Shown in pieces: positions 37,352 to 45,193 of a stretch of 64,000 nucleotides of DNA. The notes under the pieces were generated by a model. The model searched no databases, was not told where the DNA came from, and was given only the letters and a program-made list of their open reading frames with translations. How positions within the stretch are numbered: the first letter of the stretch is position 1; every line of letters begins with the position of its first letter. Source of the stretch: Volucribacter amazonae (lineage in GTDB: Bacteria > Pseudomonadota > Gammaproteobacteria > Enterobacterales > Pasteurellaceae); the NCBI RefSeq assembly GCF_029783845.1, contig NZ_LWID01000001.1:1302001-1366000 (forward strand), read 5' to 3'. A program made the translations under genes and the position numbers.

Positions 37352-37861
37352 GGGGGGGGTAGAATCATTCTTACTACCACCTGCTGCAGCAAGAGCAATA
37401 CCGCCACCTAATAAACCTAGACCTAATAACCACCAAGGACTATATTCCCAAAAACCACTTGCATCTAATTCTTCTCCACCTAAAACTTGTGTTGCTGACT
37501 CTTGGTTGTCTAACATCGCAACAGATTCCTGATTCTCATCTGATTCAGGTACATAAGCATAAATCTTACCATTTGTGGCTTCGCCAATAACCATGCTATT
37601 GCTATTAGATTGCTCTGGATTATCTCCAGTATAATAATTCTTAATAAGAATATCAGGGGATGAACTCTCAGGATCTAAGGTAATTTGTAAATTATTACCA
37701 TCTCGTTTCGCTATAATTTTCTCTGGACCTTTACCCGTAGCATTATCAACTAACTGATAATTCACTTTACTTTGTCCATCAAGTACGATTGATTCTCCTT
37801 TACGAATATTGTAGCTCGCCAATTCTTTTTTAGAGCTTAATAATTTAATTGTTGCTGACAT
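37310..37861 (-). CDS. Bap-like adhesin, N-terminal secretion-prefix fragment
   Basis: This fragment reads MSATIKLLSSKKELASYNIRKGESI, a BapA-prefix-like domain, then the hydrophobic glycine-rich stretch WWLLGLGLLGGGIALAAAGGSKND. After the C8 tract (37352-37359) it continues for only 12 out-of-frame residues and stops. AGGAA precedes the chosen ATG; another ATG lies four codons upstream. With nine Cs the frame would run into the 9.3-kb adhesin frame; from the upstream ATG at 37873 this gives exactly 3,270 codons, stop included. The fragment alone would be a useless 184-residue stub. Confidence 0.82.
   Translation of the reverse strand: MSATIKLLSSKKELASYNIRKGESIVLDGQSKVNYQLVDNATGKGPEKIIAKRDGNNLQITLDPESSSPDILIKNYYTGDNPEQSNSNSMVIGEATNGKIYAYVPESDENQESVAMLDNQESATQVLGGEELDASGFWEYSPWWLLGLGLLGGGIALAAAGGSKNDSTPPNRIIFRQMLQQPQ
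37352..37359 (-). repeat. Poly-C (C8) tract splitting the adhesin gene
   Basis: Eight consecutive G on the plus strand (C on the coding strand), placed between the codons for STPP and the Ig-like repeats. Homopolymeric G/C tracts of this length are classic slipped-strand contingency loci. Eight Cs is the OFF length; six or nine would be ON. Confidence 0.85.
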
Positions 37862-37873
37862 AAATTTCCTCAT

Positions 37874-38420
37874 AAATTCAAAGCTATCAATAATGACAAC
37901 TCTATTTATTTCTAATCCGCTACATTACATTTATACAAGACATTAGCGGAAACTAATTTCTATTGTTCCACCTACTTAATACTTTGGAAACAGGCAAAAC
38001 GGTACCCACCATGTCCTAACACAGCAGCCAATTCAATAACTAAACAACACTCCTTTACAAACAAAAAAGATAATATAAAGTGGTTACAATGTTGTAAAAT
38101 TTTTGAACGGAGGATTATATAGGCTGAAAATTAAATGTCAATAACATATAAAAAGTTATATTTGTTATATAAAATAACATTAATTTACTTAAATTTGTAA
38201 AAATACAAAATCTTTAAACTGCACCCAAACCAACATTCTTTGGTAGAATAGAGGTTCTTCCAATAAATAACTGCGGATTCATACCTTTCTTTTATACCGA
38301 TCATTTTCAATTCAATGTTCTTAACTAGTAAAACATCGGTTTCTTTATTTGTTAGGCAACAAAATAAAAATAAAGTAGAATAATCGAACGAATTTTATCA
38401 ACAAGATAACAAGGATTATT
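37874..38420. other. AT-rich intergenic region between the adhesin and def
   Basis: About 550 bp with no gene found. It is strongly AT-rich, especially 38100-38220, with overlapping near-palindromic words such as GTTATATTTGTTATATAAAA. It must hold the leftward adhesin promoter and the rightward def promoter, but no confident -35/-10 pair can be named. AT-rich tracts of this kind are typical H-NS targets (inference). Confidence 0.4.
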
Positions 38421-38933
38421 ATGAGTATATTAGATGTTGTGCTTTACCCTGATGAGGGGTTGCGAACGGTGGCAGAGCCTGTGGTAGAGGTTAATGATGA
38501 TGTGCGTGCCATTGTGGATAATATGTTTGACACTATGTATGAACAAGAGGGTATTGGCTTGGCGGCACCGCAAGTGGCGGTTCAACAGCGGATTATTACC
38601 ATTGATCTTGAGGGCGATAAAACGCAACAGTTAGTGTTAATTAATCCAGAAATTGTGGCAAGCTCGGGCGAAACAGGGATTGAGGAAGGCTGTTTGTCAA
38701 TCCCTGGTTTTCGTGGTTTAGTCCCGCGTAAGCAAAAAGTAACGGTAACCGCGTTAGATCGCAATGGTGAGCCATTTACCCTTGAGGCGGAAGATTTATT
38801 AGCCATTTGTATTCAGCACGAAATCGATCATCTTAATGGTGTGTTGTTTATTGATTATTTGTCACCTCTAAAACGGCAACGGATTAAAGAGAAAATGCTG
38901 AAATTGAAAAAACAATTAAGTCGCCAAAAATAA
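38421..38933 (+). CDS. def: Peptide deformylase
   Basis: This 170-residue metalloenzyme removes the formyl group from nascent protein N-termini. All three signature motifs are present: GIGLAAPQV near residue 45, EEGCLSIPG near residue 90, and QHEIDHLNG near residue 133, giving the Cys and two His metal ligands. AAGGA precedes the ATG. It is followed by fmt, the enzyme that adds the formyl group, as in most gammaproteobacteria; a decayed palindromic element lies between them. Confidence 0.96.
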   Translation: MSILDVVLYPDEGLRTVAEPVVEVNDDVRAIVDNMFDTMYEQEGIGLAAPQVAVQQRIITIDLEGDKTQQLVLINPEIVASSGETGIEEGCLSIPGFRGLVPRKQKVTVTALDRNGEPFTLEAEDLLAICIQHEIDHLNGVLFIDYLSPLKRQRIKEKMLKLKKQLSRQK

Positions 38934-38978
38934 AGTAAAAACATACCGCACTTTGGGAAATCCTTGGGTTTTCCAAAG

Positions 38979-39044
38979 TTAGTCGTTTTGATTTGAAAAA
39001 TATGGCGTACCAACGCCGTATTATTTTAAAGTGGGACGACGATA
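38979..39044 (+). repeat. Shortened Correia-like element between def and fmt
   Basis: TTAGTCGTTTTGATTTGAAA at the left and ATTATTTTAAAGTGGGACGA at the right, about 66 bp with most of the core deleted (GGCGTACCAACGCCGTA remains). It lies 33 bp upstream of fmt. Confidence 0.6.
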
Positions 39045-39077
39045 TTTATCCATAACGTAGCACTTTAGGTATTACAT

Positions 39078-40034
39078 ATGAAACCATTAAAAATTATCTT
39101 TGCTGGCACACCTGATTTTGCCGCTCAACATTTACAAGCCTTATTAAATACTTCTCATCATATTGTCGCAGTTTATACCCAACCTGATAAGCCTGCTGGA
39201 CGTGGTAAGAAACTGCAAGCCAGTGCGGTAAAAACATTGGCGCAACAATATCAATTACCTGTTTATCAACCGAAATCTTTGCGCCACGCTGATGCCCAAG
39301 CAGAACTTGCTCGCTTGCAAGCGGATGTGATGGTGGTGGTAGCCTATGGTTTAATTTTGCCTCCTGCGGTATTGCAGATGTTTCCTTTTGGTTGTTTAAA
39401 TGTGCATGGTTCGTTATTGCCAAAATGGCGAGGTGCCGCCCCTATTCAGCGAGCGATTTGGGCTGGCGATACTCAAACTGGGGTAACCATTATGCAGATG
39501 AACGAGGGATTAGATACAGGCGATATGTTGCATAAAGTAACTTGTCCAATTACCAATGATGATACCTCTGCTTCTTTATATGATAAGTTGGCTAAACTTG
39601 CCCCCCCTGCTTTAATTGAGGTATTAGATCAACTTGGGCAAAACAAATTTATCCCTCAAGTGCAACAGGATAGCCAAGCCAGTTATGCGGAAAAATTAAG
39701 TAAGGCAGAGGCAAAATTAGATTGGCAACTGCCAGCTCAACAGCTTGAGCGTTGTATTCGTGCCTTTAATCCTTGGCCGATCAGTTATTTTCAAATAGAA
39801 GACCCTCAAGGCAATCTTCAAACCTTAAAAGTCTATCAAGCAACTGTGTTACCTCATTGTCATCAACCTGCAGGGACGATTGTGCAAGTGGATAAACAAG
39901 GTATTCAAATTGCCACTGTTGAGGGGGTATTAAATATTCAACAACTGCAACCCGCAGGTAAAAAGCCGATGTCAGTGGCGGATTTACTCAATGGGCGTGC
40001 GGATTGGTTTAGTGTAGGTAAGGTGTTAAGCTAA
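39078..40034 (+). CDS. fmt: Methionyl-tRNA formyltransferase
   Basis: This 318-residue enzyme formylates initiator Met-tRNA. The N-terminal formyltransferase domain shows IIFAGTPDFAAQHLQALL, the PAGRGKKLQ loop, and the catalytic region NVHGSLLPKWRGAAPIQRAI with MQMNEGLDTGDM. The C-terminal tRNA-binding domain follows (AFNPWPISYF...). Length is normal (about 315). Its stop overlaps the rsmB start (TAATG). Confidence 0.96.
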   Translation: MKPLKIIFAGTPDFAAQHLQALLNTSHHIVAVYTQPDKPAGRGKKLQASAVKTLAQQYQLPVYQPKSLRHADAQAELARLQADVMVVVAYGLILPPAVLQMFPFGCLNVHGSLLPKWRGAAPIQRAIWAGDTQTGVTIMQMNEGLDTGDMLHKVTCPITNDDTSASLYDKLAKLAPPALIEVLDQLGQNKFIPQVQQDSQASYAEKLSKAEAKLDWQLPAQQLERCIRAFNPWPISYFQIEDPQGNLQTLKVYQATVLPHCHQPAGTIVQVDKQGIQIATVEGVLNIQQLQPAGKKPMSVADLLNGRADWFSVGKVLS

Positions 40035-41350
40035 TGAAAAAAATTTCACCAAAAGCCACCGCACTTTCTGTGCGAGCTGCCACCGCAGAAATAATGTTAA
40101 ACCTGTTGGATAAGGGGCAATCCTTATCCACCTTGTTACCTGATTACCAAAACAAAATCAAAGGGGTAGATTTGCCATTATTGCAAGAAATGTGTTTTGG
40201 TATTTGCCGAGTTCTGCCACGTTTAGAGCAAATTATTCAACATTTAGTGCAGAAACCCTTAAAAAATAAAACCCGAATTGTGCATTGTTTATTATTGGTT
40301 GGGCTATATCAAATTCTCTATACTCGTATTCCTGTACACGCCGCGGTGAGCGAAACGGTTAATGCCAGTAAAGCACTCAACATTGAGCATTTTCGGGCAT
40401 TACTTAATGGCGTGTTACGCCGTTTTTTGCGTGAACAGCCCGAAATTCTTGCTCAGGTGGATCAACATTGGCAAACATTACACCCCGAATGGCTGGTAAA
40501 TAAATTAAAACAACAGTACCCAAACTGGCGAGAAATTATTGATGCCAATAACCAAAAGCCACCCATGTGGTTACGCATTAATCCTCAATATAGCGATGTT
40601 GCGGGTTATCAAAAATTATTTGCTGAACCCAGTTATACAAGCGAACACCCACAAGCCTTACGGCTGGCTACGCCATTGGCAGTGAATAAATTGCCTCATT
40701 TTGCCGAGGGGTGGGCTACGGTACAGGATATTCATACCCAATGGGCTGGTTTGCTATTAGCTCCCGAAAATGGCGAGTTTATCTTGGACGCTTGTGCTGC
40801 CCCCGGTGGCAAAACTACCCATATTTTAGAATTAGCACCGCAAGCACAGGTAATCGCTTTAGATATTGAACCTAAACGCTTGGCACGTGTACAACAAAAC
40901 CTTGACCGCTTACAACAGCAAGCTCAACTAATTTGCGGTGATGCTAGCCAGCCCGACAGCTGGTTTAAACAAATACCAACAAGCAAATCCTTATTTGATC
41001 GAATTTTGCTTGATGCCCCTTGTTCTGCCACAGGGGTAATTCGCCGTCACCCTGATATAAAATGGTTACGTCAAGCTAGCGATATTGCCCCATTAGTGCA
41101 GTTACAACAACAAATTCTCAATGCCCTTTGGCAACGCTTAAAACCCAATGGCATTTTATTGTATGCTACCTGTTCGCTATTAGCTGAAGAAAACCAACAG
41201 CAAATTAGTCAGTTTTTGCAACAACATAAAGATGCGGAATTAATGCCTTTACCCTTTACCCCAAGCCAACAAATAGGTTTTCAATTTATTCCTCAACAAG
41301 AAGGTGGCGATGGTTTTTATTATGCAAAATTACGCAAACGGGCAAAATAA
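40034..41350 (+). CDS. rsmB: 16S rRNA (cytosine-967-C5) methyltransferase RsmB
   Basis: This 438-residue enzyme has an N-terminal NusB-like RNA-binding domain and a C-terminal Rossmann methyltransferase domain. The SAM-binding motif is LDACAAPGGKTTHILEL. The two reaction cysteines are in DAPCSATGVIRRHPDIKWLR and LLYATCSLL. It is translationally coupled to fmt and followed by trkA after 12 bases, the order fmt-rsmB-trkA found in enterics. Confidence 0.95.
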   Translation: MKKISPKATALSVRAATAEIMLNLLDKGQSLSTLLPDYQNKIKGVDLPLLQEMCFGICRVLPRLEQIIQHLVQKPLKNKTRIVHCLLLVGLYQILYTRIPVHAAVSETVNASKALNIEHFRALLNGVLRRFLREQPEILAQVDQHWQTLHPEWLVNKLKQQYPNWREIIDANNQKPPMWLRINPQYSDVAGYQKLFAEPSYTSEHPQALRLATPLAVNKLPHFAEGWATVQDIHTQWAGLLLAPENGEFILDACAAPGGKTTHILELAPQAQVIALDIEPKRLARVQQNLDRLQQQAQLICGDASQPDSWFKQIPTSKSLFDRILLDAPCSATGVIRRHPDIKWLRQASDIAPLVQLQQQILNALWQRLKPNGILLYATCSLLAEENQQQISQFLQQHKDAELMPLPFTPSQQIGFQFIPQQEGGDGFYYAKLRKRAK

Positions 41351-41362
41351 TCAGGTGGAACA

Positions 41363-42739
41363 ATGAAAATCATTATTCTCGGTGCAGGACAAGTAGGTAC
41401 AACCCTCGCTGAAAATTTAGTTAGCGAAGACAATGATATTACCTTGGTGGATAACAATCCGCAACGCTTAACCAATTTACAAGAGAAACACGATTTACGG
41501 GTGGTAATGGGTATGGCGTCCTCGCCAACCATTTTGCGTGAAGCTGGGGCGTCTGATGCGGATTTATTAGTGGCGGTAACCAATTCCGATGAAACCAATA
41601 TGATTGCTAGTCAAATTGCTTATACCTTGTTTAATATTCCCACTAAAATCGCACGTATTCGCCAAGCTGATTATATTCGTGAGAAAAACAAATTATTTCA
41701 GCCTGATGTGATCCCCATTGATCATGTTATTTCCCCTGAAAAATTGGTTACCGAAGATATTGTCCGACTTGTGGATTATCCAGGGGCATTGCAAGTTGCC
41801 CATTTTGCCGACAATGCCATTAGTATTGTGGTGGTTAAAGCCTATTATGGTGGTCCATTGGTTGGCAACGCTATTTCGGCGATGAAAGATTATTTACCCC
41901 ATATTGATTGCCGTATTTTATCCATTTTACGCAATGATAAAACCATTCGTCCACAAGGCTCAACCATTATAGAGGCAGGCGATGAAGTTACCTTTATTTG
42001 TGCCACTGAGCATATTAAAGCGGTTATGAGCCAGCTACAACGCTTAGAAAAAGCCTACAAAAAGATTATGATTGCTGGCGGTGGCAATATTGGTAGTGGC
42101 ATTGCCAAAAACTTAGAAGATCATTGCTACGTTAAGGTTATTGAACGCAATCCGCAACGTGCCTCATTGCTGGCAGAGAAATTAGCTAAAACCCTCGTAT
42201 TTTGTGGCGATCCTTCCGATCAAAGCCTGTTATTTGAAGAACATATTGAAAATATTGATGTCTTTATTGCGGTTACCAGCGATGATGAAGCGAATATTAT
42301 GTCTGCTTTATTAGCAAAACGGCTTGGGGCGAAAAAAGTAATAGTGCTTATTCAGCGTATGGCTTATATCAATTTAGTGCAAGGTGGCACGATTGATATT
42401 GCTATCTCGCCACAACAAGCCACCATTTCCGCCTTATTAAGCCATGTCCGAAAGGGGGATATTGTTAAAGTTGCCTCGCTACGCCATGGTTTTGCTGAAG
42501 CCTTAGAAGCCATTGCCCATGGAAACAGTCACACTTCAAATGTGATTGGACGTAGCATTGGCGAACTAAAATTACCTACGGGTGCAATAATTGGAGCAAT
42601 TTTACGCAATAATGTGGTCATTATGGCGAGAAAAAATGTGATGATTGAAGAAAACGATCACGTTATTGTTTACCTTAGCGATAAAAAATATGTGAGCGAA
42701 ATTGAAAAATTATTCCAGCCTTCGGTGTTTTTTATTTAA
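41363..42739 (+). CDS. trkA: Trk potassium uptake regulatory protein TrkA
   Basis: This 458-residue cytoplasmic protein consists of two RCK units. Each has a nucleotide-binding domain (IIILGAGQVGTTLAENL at the N-terminus; IMIAGGGNIGSGIAKNL near residue 235) followed by a TrkA-C domain. It gates the TrkH/TrkG potassium channel in response to nucleotides. Length matches E. coli (458). It ends the def-fmt-rsmB-trkA cluster. Confidence 0.95.
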   Translation: MKIIILGAGQVGTTLAENLVSEDNDITLVDNNPQRLTNLQEKHDLRVVMGMASSPTILREAGASDADLLVAVTNSDETNMIASQIAYTLFNIPTKIARIRQADYIREKNKLFQPDVIPIDHVISPEKLVTEDIVRLVDYPGALQVAHFADNAISIVVVKAYYGGPLVGNAISAMKDYLPHIDCRILSILRNDKTIRPQGSTIIEAGDEVTFICATEHIKAVMSQLQRLEKAYKKIMIAGGGNIGSGIAKNLEDHCYVKVIERNPQRASLLAEKLAKTLVFCGDPSDQSLLFEEHIENIDVFIAVTSDDEANIMSALLAKRLGAKKVIVLIQRMAYINLVQGGTIDIAISPQQATISALLSHVRKGDIVKVASLRHGFAEALEAIAHGNSHTSNVIGRSIGELKLPTGAIIGAILRNNVVIMARKNVMIEENDHVIVYLSDKKYVSEIEKLFQPSVFFI

Positions 42740-42752
42740 CTTATCGTTATTT

Positions 42753-42799
42753 TATAGTCGTTTCAATTAAAAATGAAACAAAGTAGTACAATGAGGTTG
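42753..42799 (+). repeat. Left-terminal fragment of a Correia-like element
   Basis: TATAGTCGTTTCAATTAAAA followed by TGAAACAAAGTAGTACAATG; the right half is missing. It lies shortly after trkA and next to a second type of dispersed repeat. Confidence 0.55.
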
Positions 42800-42805
42800 T
42801 TAAAG

Positions 42806-42990
42806 TGCGGTTGGTTTTTGAATTATTTTTTCACTTTTATTTCTCCGTTATTGCTAACGGTTTTCGCCCCCTTTTACAAAGGGGACGACCTACTTTCTTT
42901 ACTATTCAGAGGACAGAATAATGGATATGCTAATTTATTGATATTTAAAATTAATACTGTCTTCTGTCCTCAGTTCTCTGTCCTCTGAAC
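42806..42990 (+). repeat. Second dispersed repeat (R2), uninterrupted copy
   Basis: About 185 bp related to 50432-50694. It starts at an uptake signal (AAAGTGCGGTTGGTTTTT) and continues through TTATTTCTCCG, GCTAACGGTTTTCGCCCCCT and TTCAGAGGACAG to CTGTCCTCTGAA. The last two words are a perfect 12-bp inverted repeat (42905-42916 and 42978-42989). Function unknown. It supplies the unoccupied form of the site that carries a Correia-like element at 50506. Confidence 0.65.
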
Positions 42991-43045
42991 GCCAAAATTA
43001 TTCTATCGTTCTAAGTTTAGGTGATCTGACCCCAAAAACTTAGAC

Positions 43046-43915
43046 TTACCTCATCAATGACTGAACCCTATACGCCACCGGGCTCAATCCGTTTAATTTA
43101 GCTTGAATACGTTTATTGTTGTAATATGCAATATATTCATGCAACGCCGTTTCCAGTTGCTCAAAACGCTCAAAAACCTTACCAAAATAACATTCCGTTT
43201 TTAACCGCCCGAAAAAACTTTCCATCGCACTATTATCAAGGCAATTGCCTTTCCGAGACATACTCTGGCGGATACCCTTTTCTTGCAATAATCGCTGATA
43301 ACCTATCATCTGATATTGCCAACCCTGATCGGAATGCAGTATCGGCTTGCTTCCATCAAGTTTGGCAATAGCTTGCCCCATCATTCGCCTAATTTGCTCA
43401 AAATTCGCACTGCGAGAAATATCATAAGCAATAATTTCCCCATTAAATAAATCCTTTATGGGTGATAAATATAGCTTGCCCTCTTTACACTTAAATTCGC
43501 TCACATCGGTTACCCATTTCTCATTAGGGGCTTTCGCCTGAAAATCTTGTTGCAAAAGATTGTCCGCAATATCGCCCACCTTTCCGCGATAAGAGCGGTA
43601 TTTTTGCTGAACACATTTCCCTTTTAAGCCTAACTGCTGCATAATCGCTTGCACTTTTTTATGATTAATCATCATAGACTTACGCAATTCAGCACAAACA
43701 CGCCGATAGCCATAATTTCCCTGATTTTCCTCGTAAATTTCCAGAATTTTCTCGGTGATTTCCGCATTTTTCTCGCTTTTTGGCGGCAAATGGTAAAAGA
43801 ATGTACTCCGTTTCAATCCTGTCAAGGTCAGCAAGATTTCTAAAGGAAAATGTTGGCGTAATGCCTTAACTATTTCGGCTTTTTCCGGATTTTTTGCTGG
43901 CTTAACTCTTGCCAC
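43046..43915 (-). CDS. IS3-family transposase, orfB (DDE catalytic part)
   Basis: This 289-residue integrase-like domain has an N-terminal HTH_21-type region (GNYGYRRVCAELRKS...INHKKVQAIMQQLGLKG) and the catalytic triad: D in WVTDVSEFKC, D in LHSDQGWQYQM, and E in NSAMESFFGRLKTE (35 residues after the second D). It is normally produced as an OrfAB fusion by -1 frameshifting at the A6G site at 43915-43921. Its first codon as a separate frame is GTG at that site. Confidence 0.92.
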   Translation of the reverse strand: MARVKPAKNPEKAEIVKALRQHFPLEILLTLTGLKRSTFFYHLPPKSEKNAEITEKILEIYEENQGNYGYRRVCAELRKSMMINHKKVQAIMQQLGLKGKCVQQKYRSYRGKVGDIADNLLQQDFQAKAPNEKWVTDVSEFKCKEGKLYLSPIKDLFNGEIIAYDISRSANFEQIRRMMGQAIAKLDGSKPILHSDQGWQYQMIGYQRLLQEKGIRQSMSRKGNCLDNSAMESFFGRLKTECYFGKVFERFEQLETALHEYIAYYNNKRIQAKLNGLSPVAYRVQSLMR

Positions 43916-44379
43916 TTTTTTAGAATGGCGACCTCCGCCTCAAGCTCTAAAATACGATAACGCAAGCGTTCTTCTTCGGTTTTCGGTGGCGGTGGCATTT
44001 GGGGGTATTTGGTTTTCATTTTGCTTGAACCTTGAGGTTTTTTCGACAATAGCCCGTTTATACCTTGTTCTAAATAATTTTTCAACCATTGGCTGATAAG
44101 CCCTGTATTAGACAAACCAAAGTCAACCATCGCTTGCTCGGCGGTACAATCTCCACGCAGAATGGGTTCAAGTACCTGAAGTTTAAATTCAGGAGAATAA
44201 ACCTGTCGGGTCTGCCGCACTTTTAATCCCTCTTTTCCAGCATAATTAAATAAGCGGAGCCAGCATCTTACTACCTTTTTCGCGAGGTTAAAATGGCGAC
44301 AAGTGTGGGCAAGTTCGTTGTTATGCTGAAAATAGAAATCAATCACTTGTTGTTTAAAGTCTTGGCTATATTTTGTCAT
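43870..44379 (-). CDS. IS3-family transposase, orfA (helix-turn-helix part)
   Basis: This 169-residue protein starts MTKYSQDFKQQVIDFYFQHNNELAHTCRHFNLAKKVVRCWLRLF, the helix-turn-helix of IS150-type OrfA, with a second HTH in FGLSNTGLISQWLKNYLEQG. A C-terminal leucine-zipper-like helix follows (RLRYRILELEAEVAILKKWQEL). It binds the terminal repeats. The slippery heptamer A-AAA-AAG lies in the zipper codons, where a -1 shift enters orfB. Confidence 0.92.
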   Translation of the reverse strand: MTKYSQDFKQQVIDFYFQHNNELAHTCRHFNLAKKVVRCWLRLFNYAGKEGLKVRQTRQVYSPEFKLQVLEPILRGDCTAEQAMVDFGLSNTGLISQWLKNYLEQGINGLLSKKPQGSSKMKTKYPQMPPPPKTEEERLRYRILELEAEVAILKKWQELSQQKIRKKPK

Positions 44380-44488
44380 AAAAAATCTGCTCCTTAATCT
44401 GTTGGTTAGTTAGTCCAACTTTTGGGGGGCAGATCAAGGCAGGGCTTTTTAAGGGGGTAAGGGAGCGTTATTTGCTTTATACAATAAG

Positions 44489-44594
44489 TATAGTCGTTCC
44501 ACTTTAAAATGATACAGCGTTGGCACGCCTCGCCGTACTACTTGTACTGTCTTCGGCGTACCGCCTTGTCTCATTTTAAATTGAAACGACTATA
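44489..44594 (-). mobile_element. Full-length Correia-like element next to the insertion sequence
   Basis: A 106-bp near-consensus copy in reverse orientation (TATAGTCGTTCCACTTTAAA ... TTTTAAATTGAAACGACTATA). It lies 53 bp from the insertion sequence end and 28 bp beyond the stop of the ygjV-like gene. Almost identical to the copy at 27874-27979. Confidence 0.88.
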
Positions 44595-44621
44595 TAAGGG
44601 GTCTGACAAAATGTATTATTC

Positions 44622-45170
44622 TTATTTGAAACGATTATAATATGATGTGCGGTAACGTAACATTCTAATAATGGTAAAACCATTAACCCCAATAACCGTC
44701 AATTCTAATAACACGCCACCAATAGAACCAATCAAAATATTATTGATTAACCAACACAATGATCCCATTAACATTAGCAAACGCATTTTTATTCCTGTTA
44801 ATAAGAATAAGGCGATTGTCCCTGATGTTGAGCCGATAATGGGTAATAGGCTAATGGCAGAGGTGGCGGTATAACCGCCAATGGCAATCATCATCGCCAC
44901 AAAAGTAAATGCAATATAAGGGGAACAAACAAAAATAGAAAATAGGGTGCGACAACCTGAAATAAAGGAAGTAAGTGCGGAAATATGAGCATCTAATAAT
45001 AAAAAATGTAAAGTATAAACCACACTCAGTAGCACCATATACATTTTTAGTTTTTTATCATTACGCTGCCAAAAAACCAAAATCCCCAACAAAAAAGCGA
45101 GTAAACCTAGCCATTGTGCCAAGGGTAAATGTAAAACATAAGATAGGGGATCTTGCCAAAAAGTTACCAT
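44622..45170 (-). CDS. YgjV-family inner membrane protein
   Basis: This 182-residue, very hydrophobic protein has about six membrane helices and starts LAQWLGLLAFLLGILVFWQRNDKKLKMYMVLLSVVYTLHFLLLDA. The C-terminal region MLMGSLCWLINNILIGSIGGVLLELTVIGVNGFTIIRML is typical of the Imp-YgjV family. The function of the family is unknown to me. It is downstream of the HerA-like ATPase on the same strand. Confidence 0.8.
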   Translation of the reverse strand: MVTFWQDPLSYVLHLPLAQWLGLLAFLLGILVFWQRNDKKLKMYMVLLSVVYTLHFLLLDAHISALTSFISGCRTLFSIFVCSPYIAFTFVAMMIAIGGYTATSAISLLPIIGSTSGTIALFLLTGIKMRLLMLMGSLCWLINNILIGSIGGVLLELTVIGVNGFTIIRMLRYRTSYYNRFK

Positions 45171-45193
45171 TGTTTTCCCCCTATCATTTTATC

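Larger units (their letters stand above)
43022..44436 (-). mobile_element. Complete IS3-family (IS150-type) insertion sequence
   Basis: The element of 1,415 bp is bounded by imperfect inverted repeats of about 27 bp starting TGATCTGACCCCAAAAACTT (left) and TGATCTGCCCCCCAAAAGTT (right end read inward). The three bases AGG occur directly outside both ends, a likely target duplication of the size usual for the IS150 group. It contains orfA and an overlapping orfB with a frameshift signal and no inactivating mutation seen. It inserted between trkA and a ygjV-like gene without breaking a recognisable gene. Confidence 0.9.

Noticed and set aside
42773..42988. A 71-codon open frame after trkA
   Set aside because: It is composed of a Correia-like fragment and the R2 repeat, with no ribosome site or similarity to a known protein.
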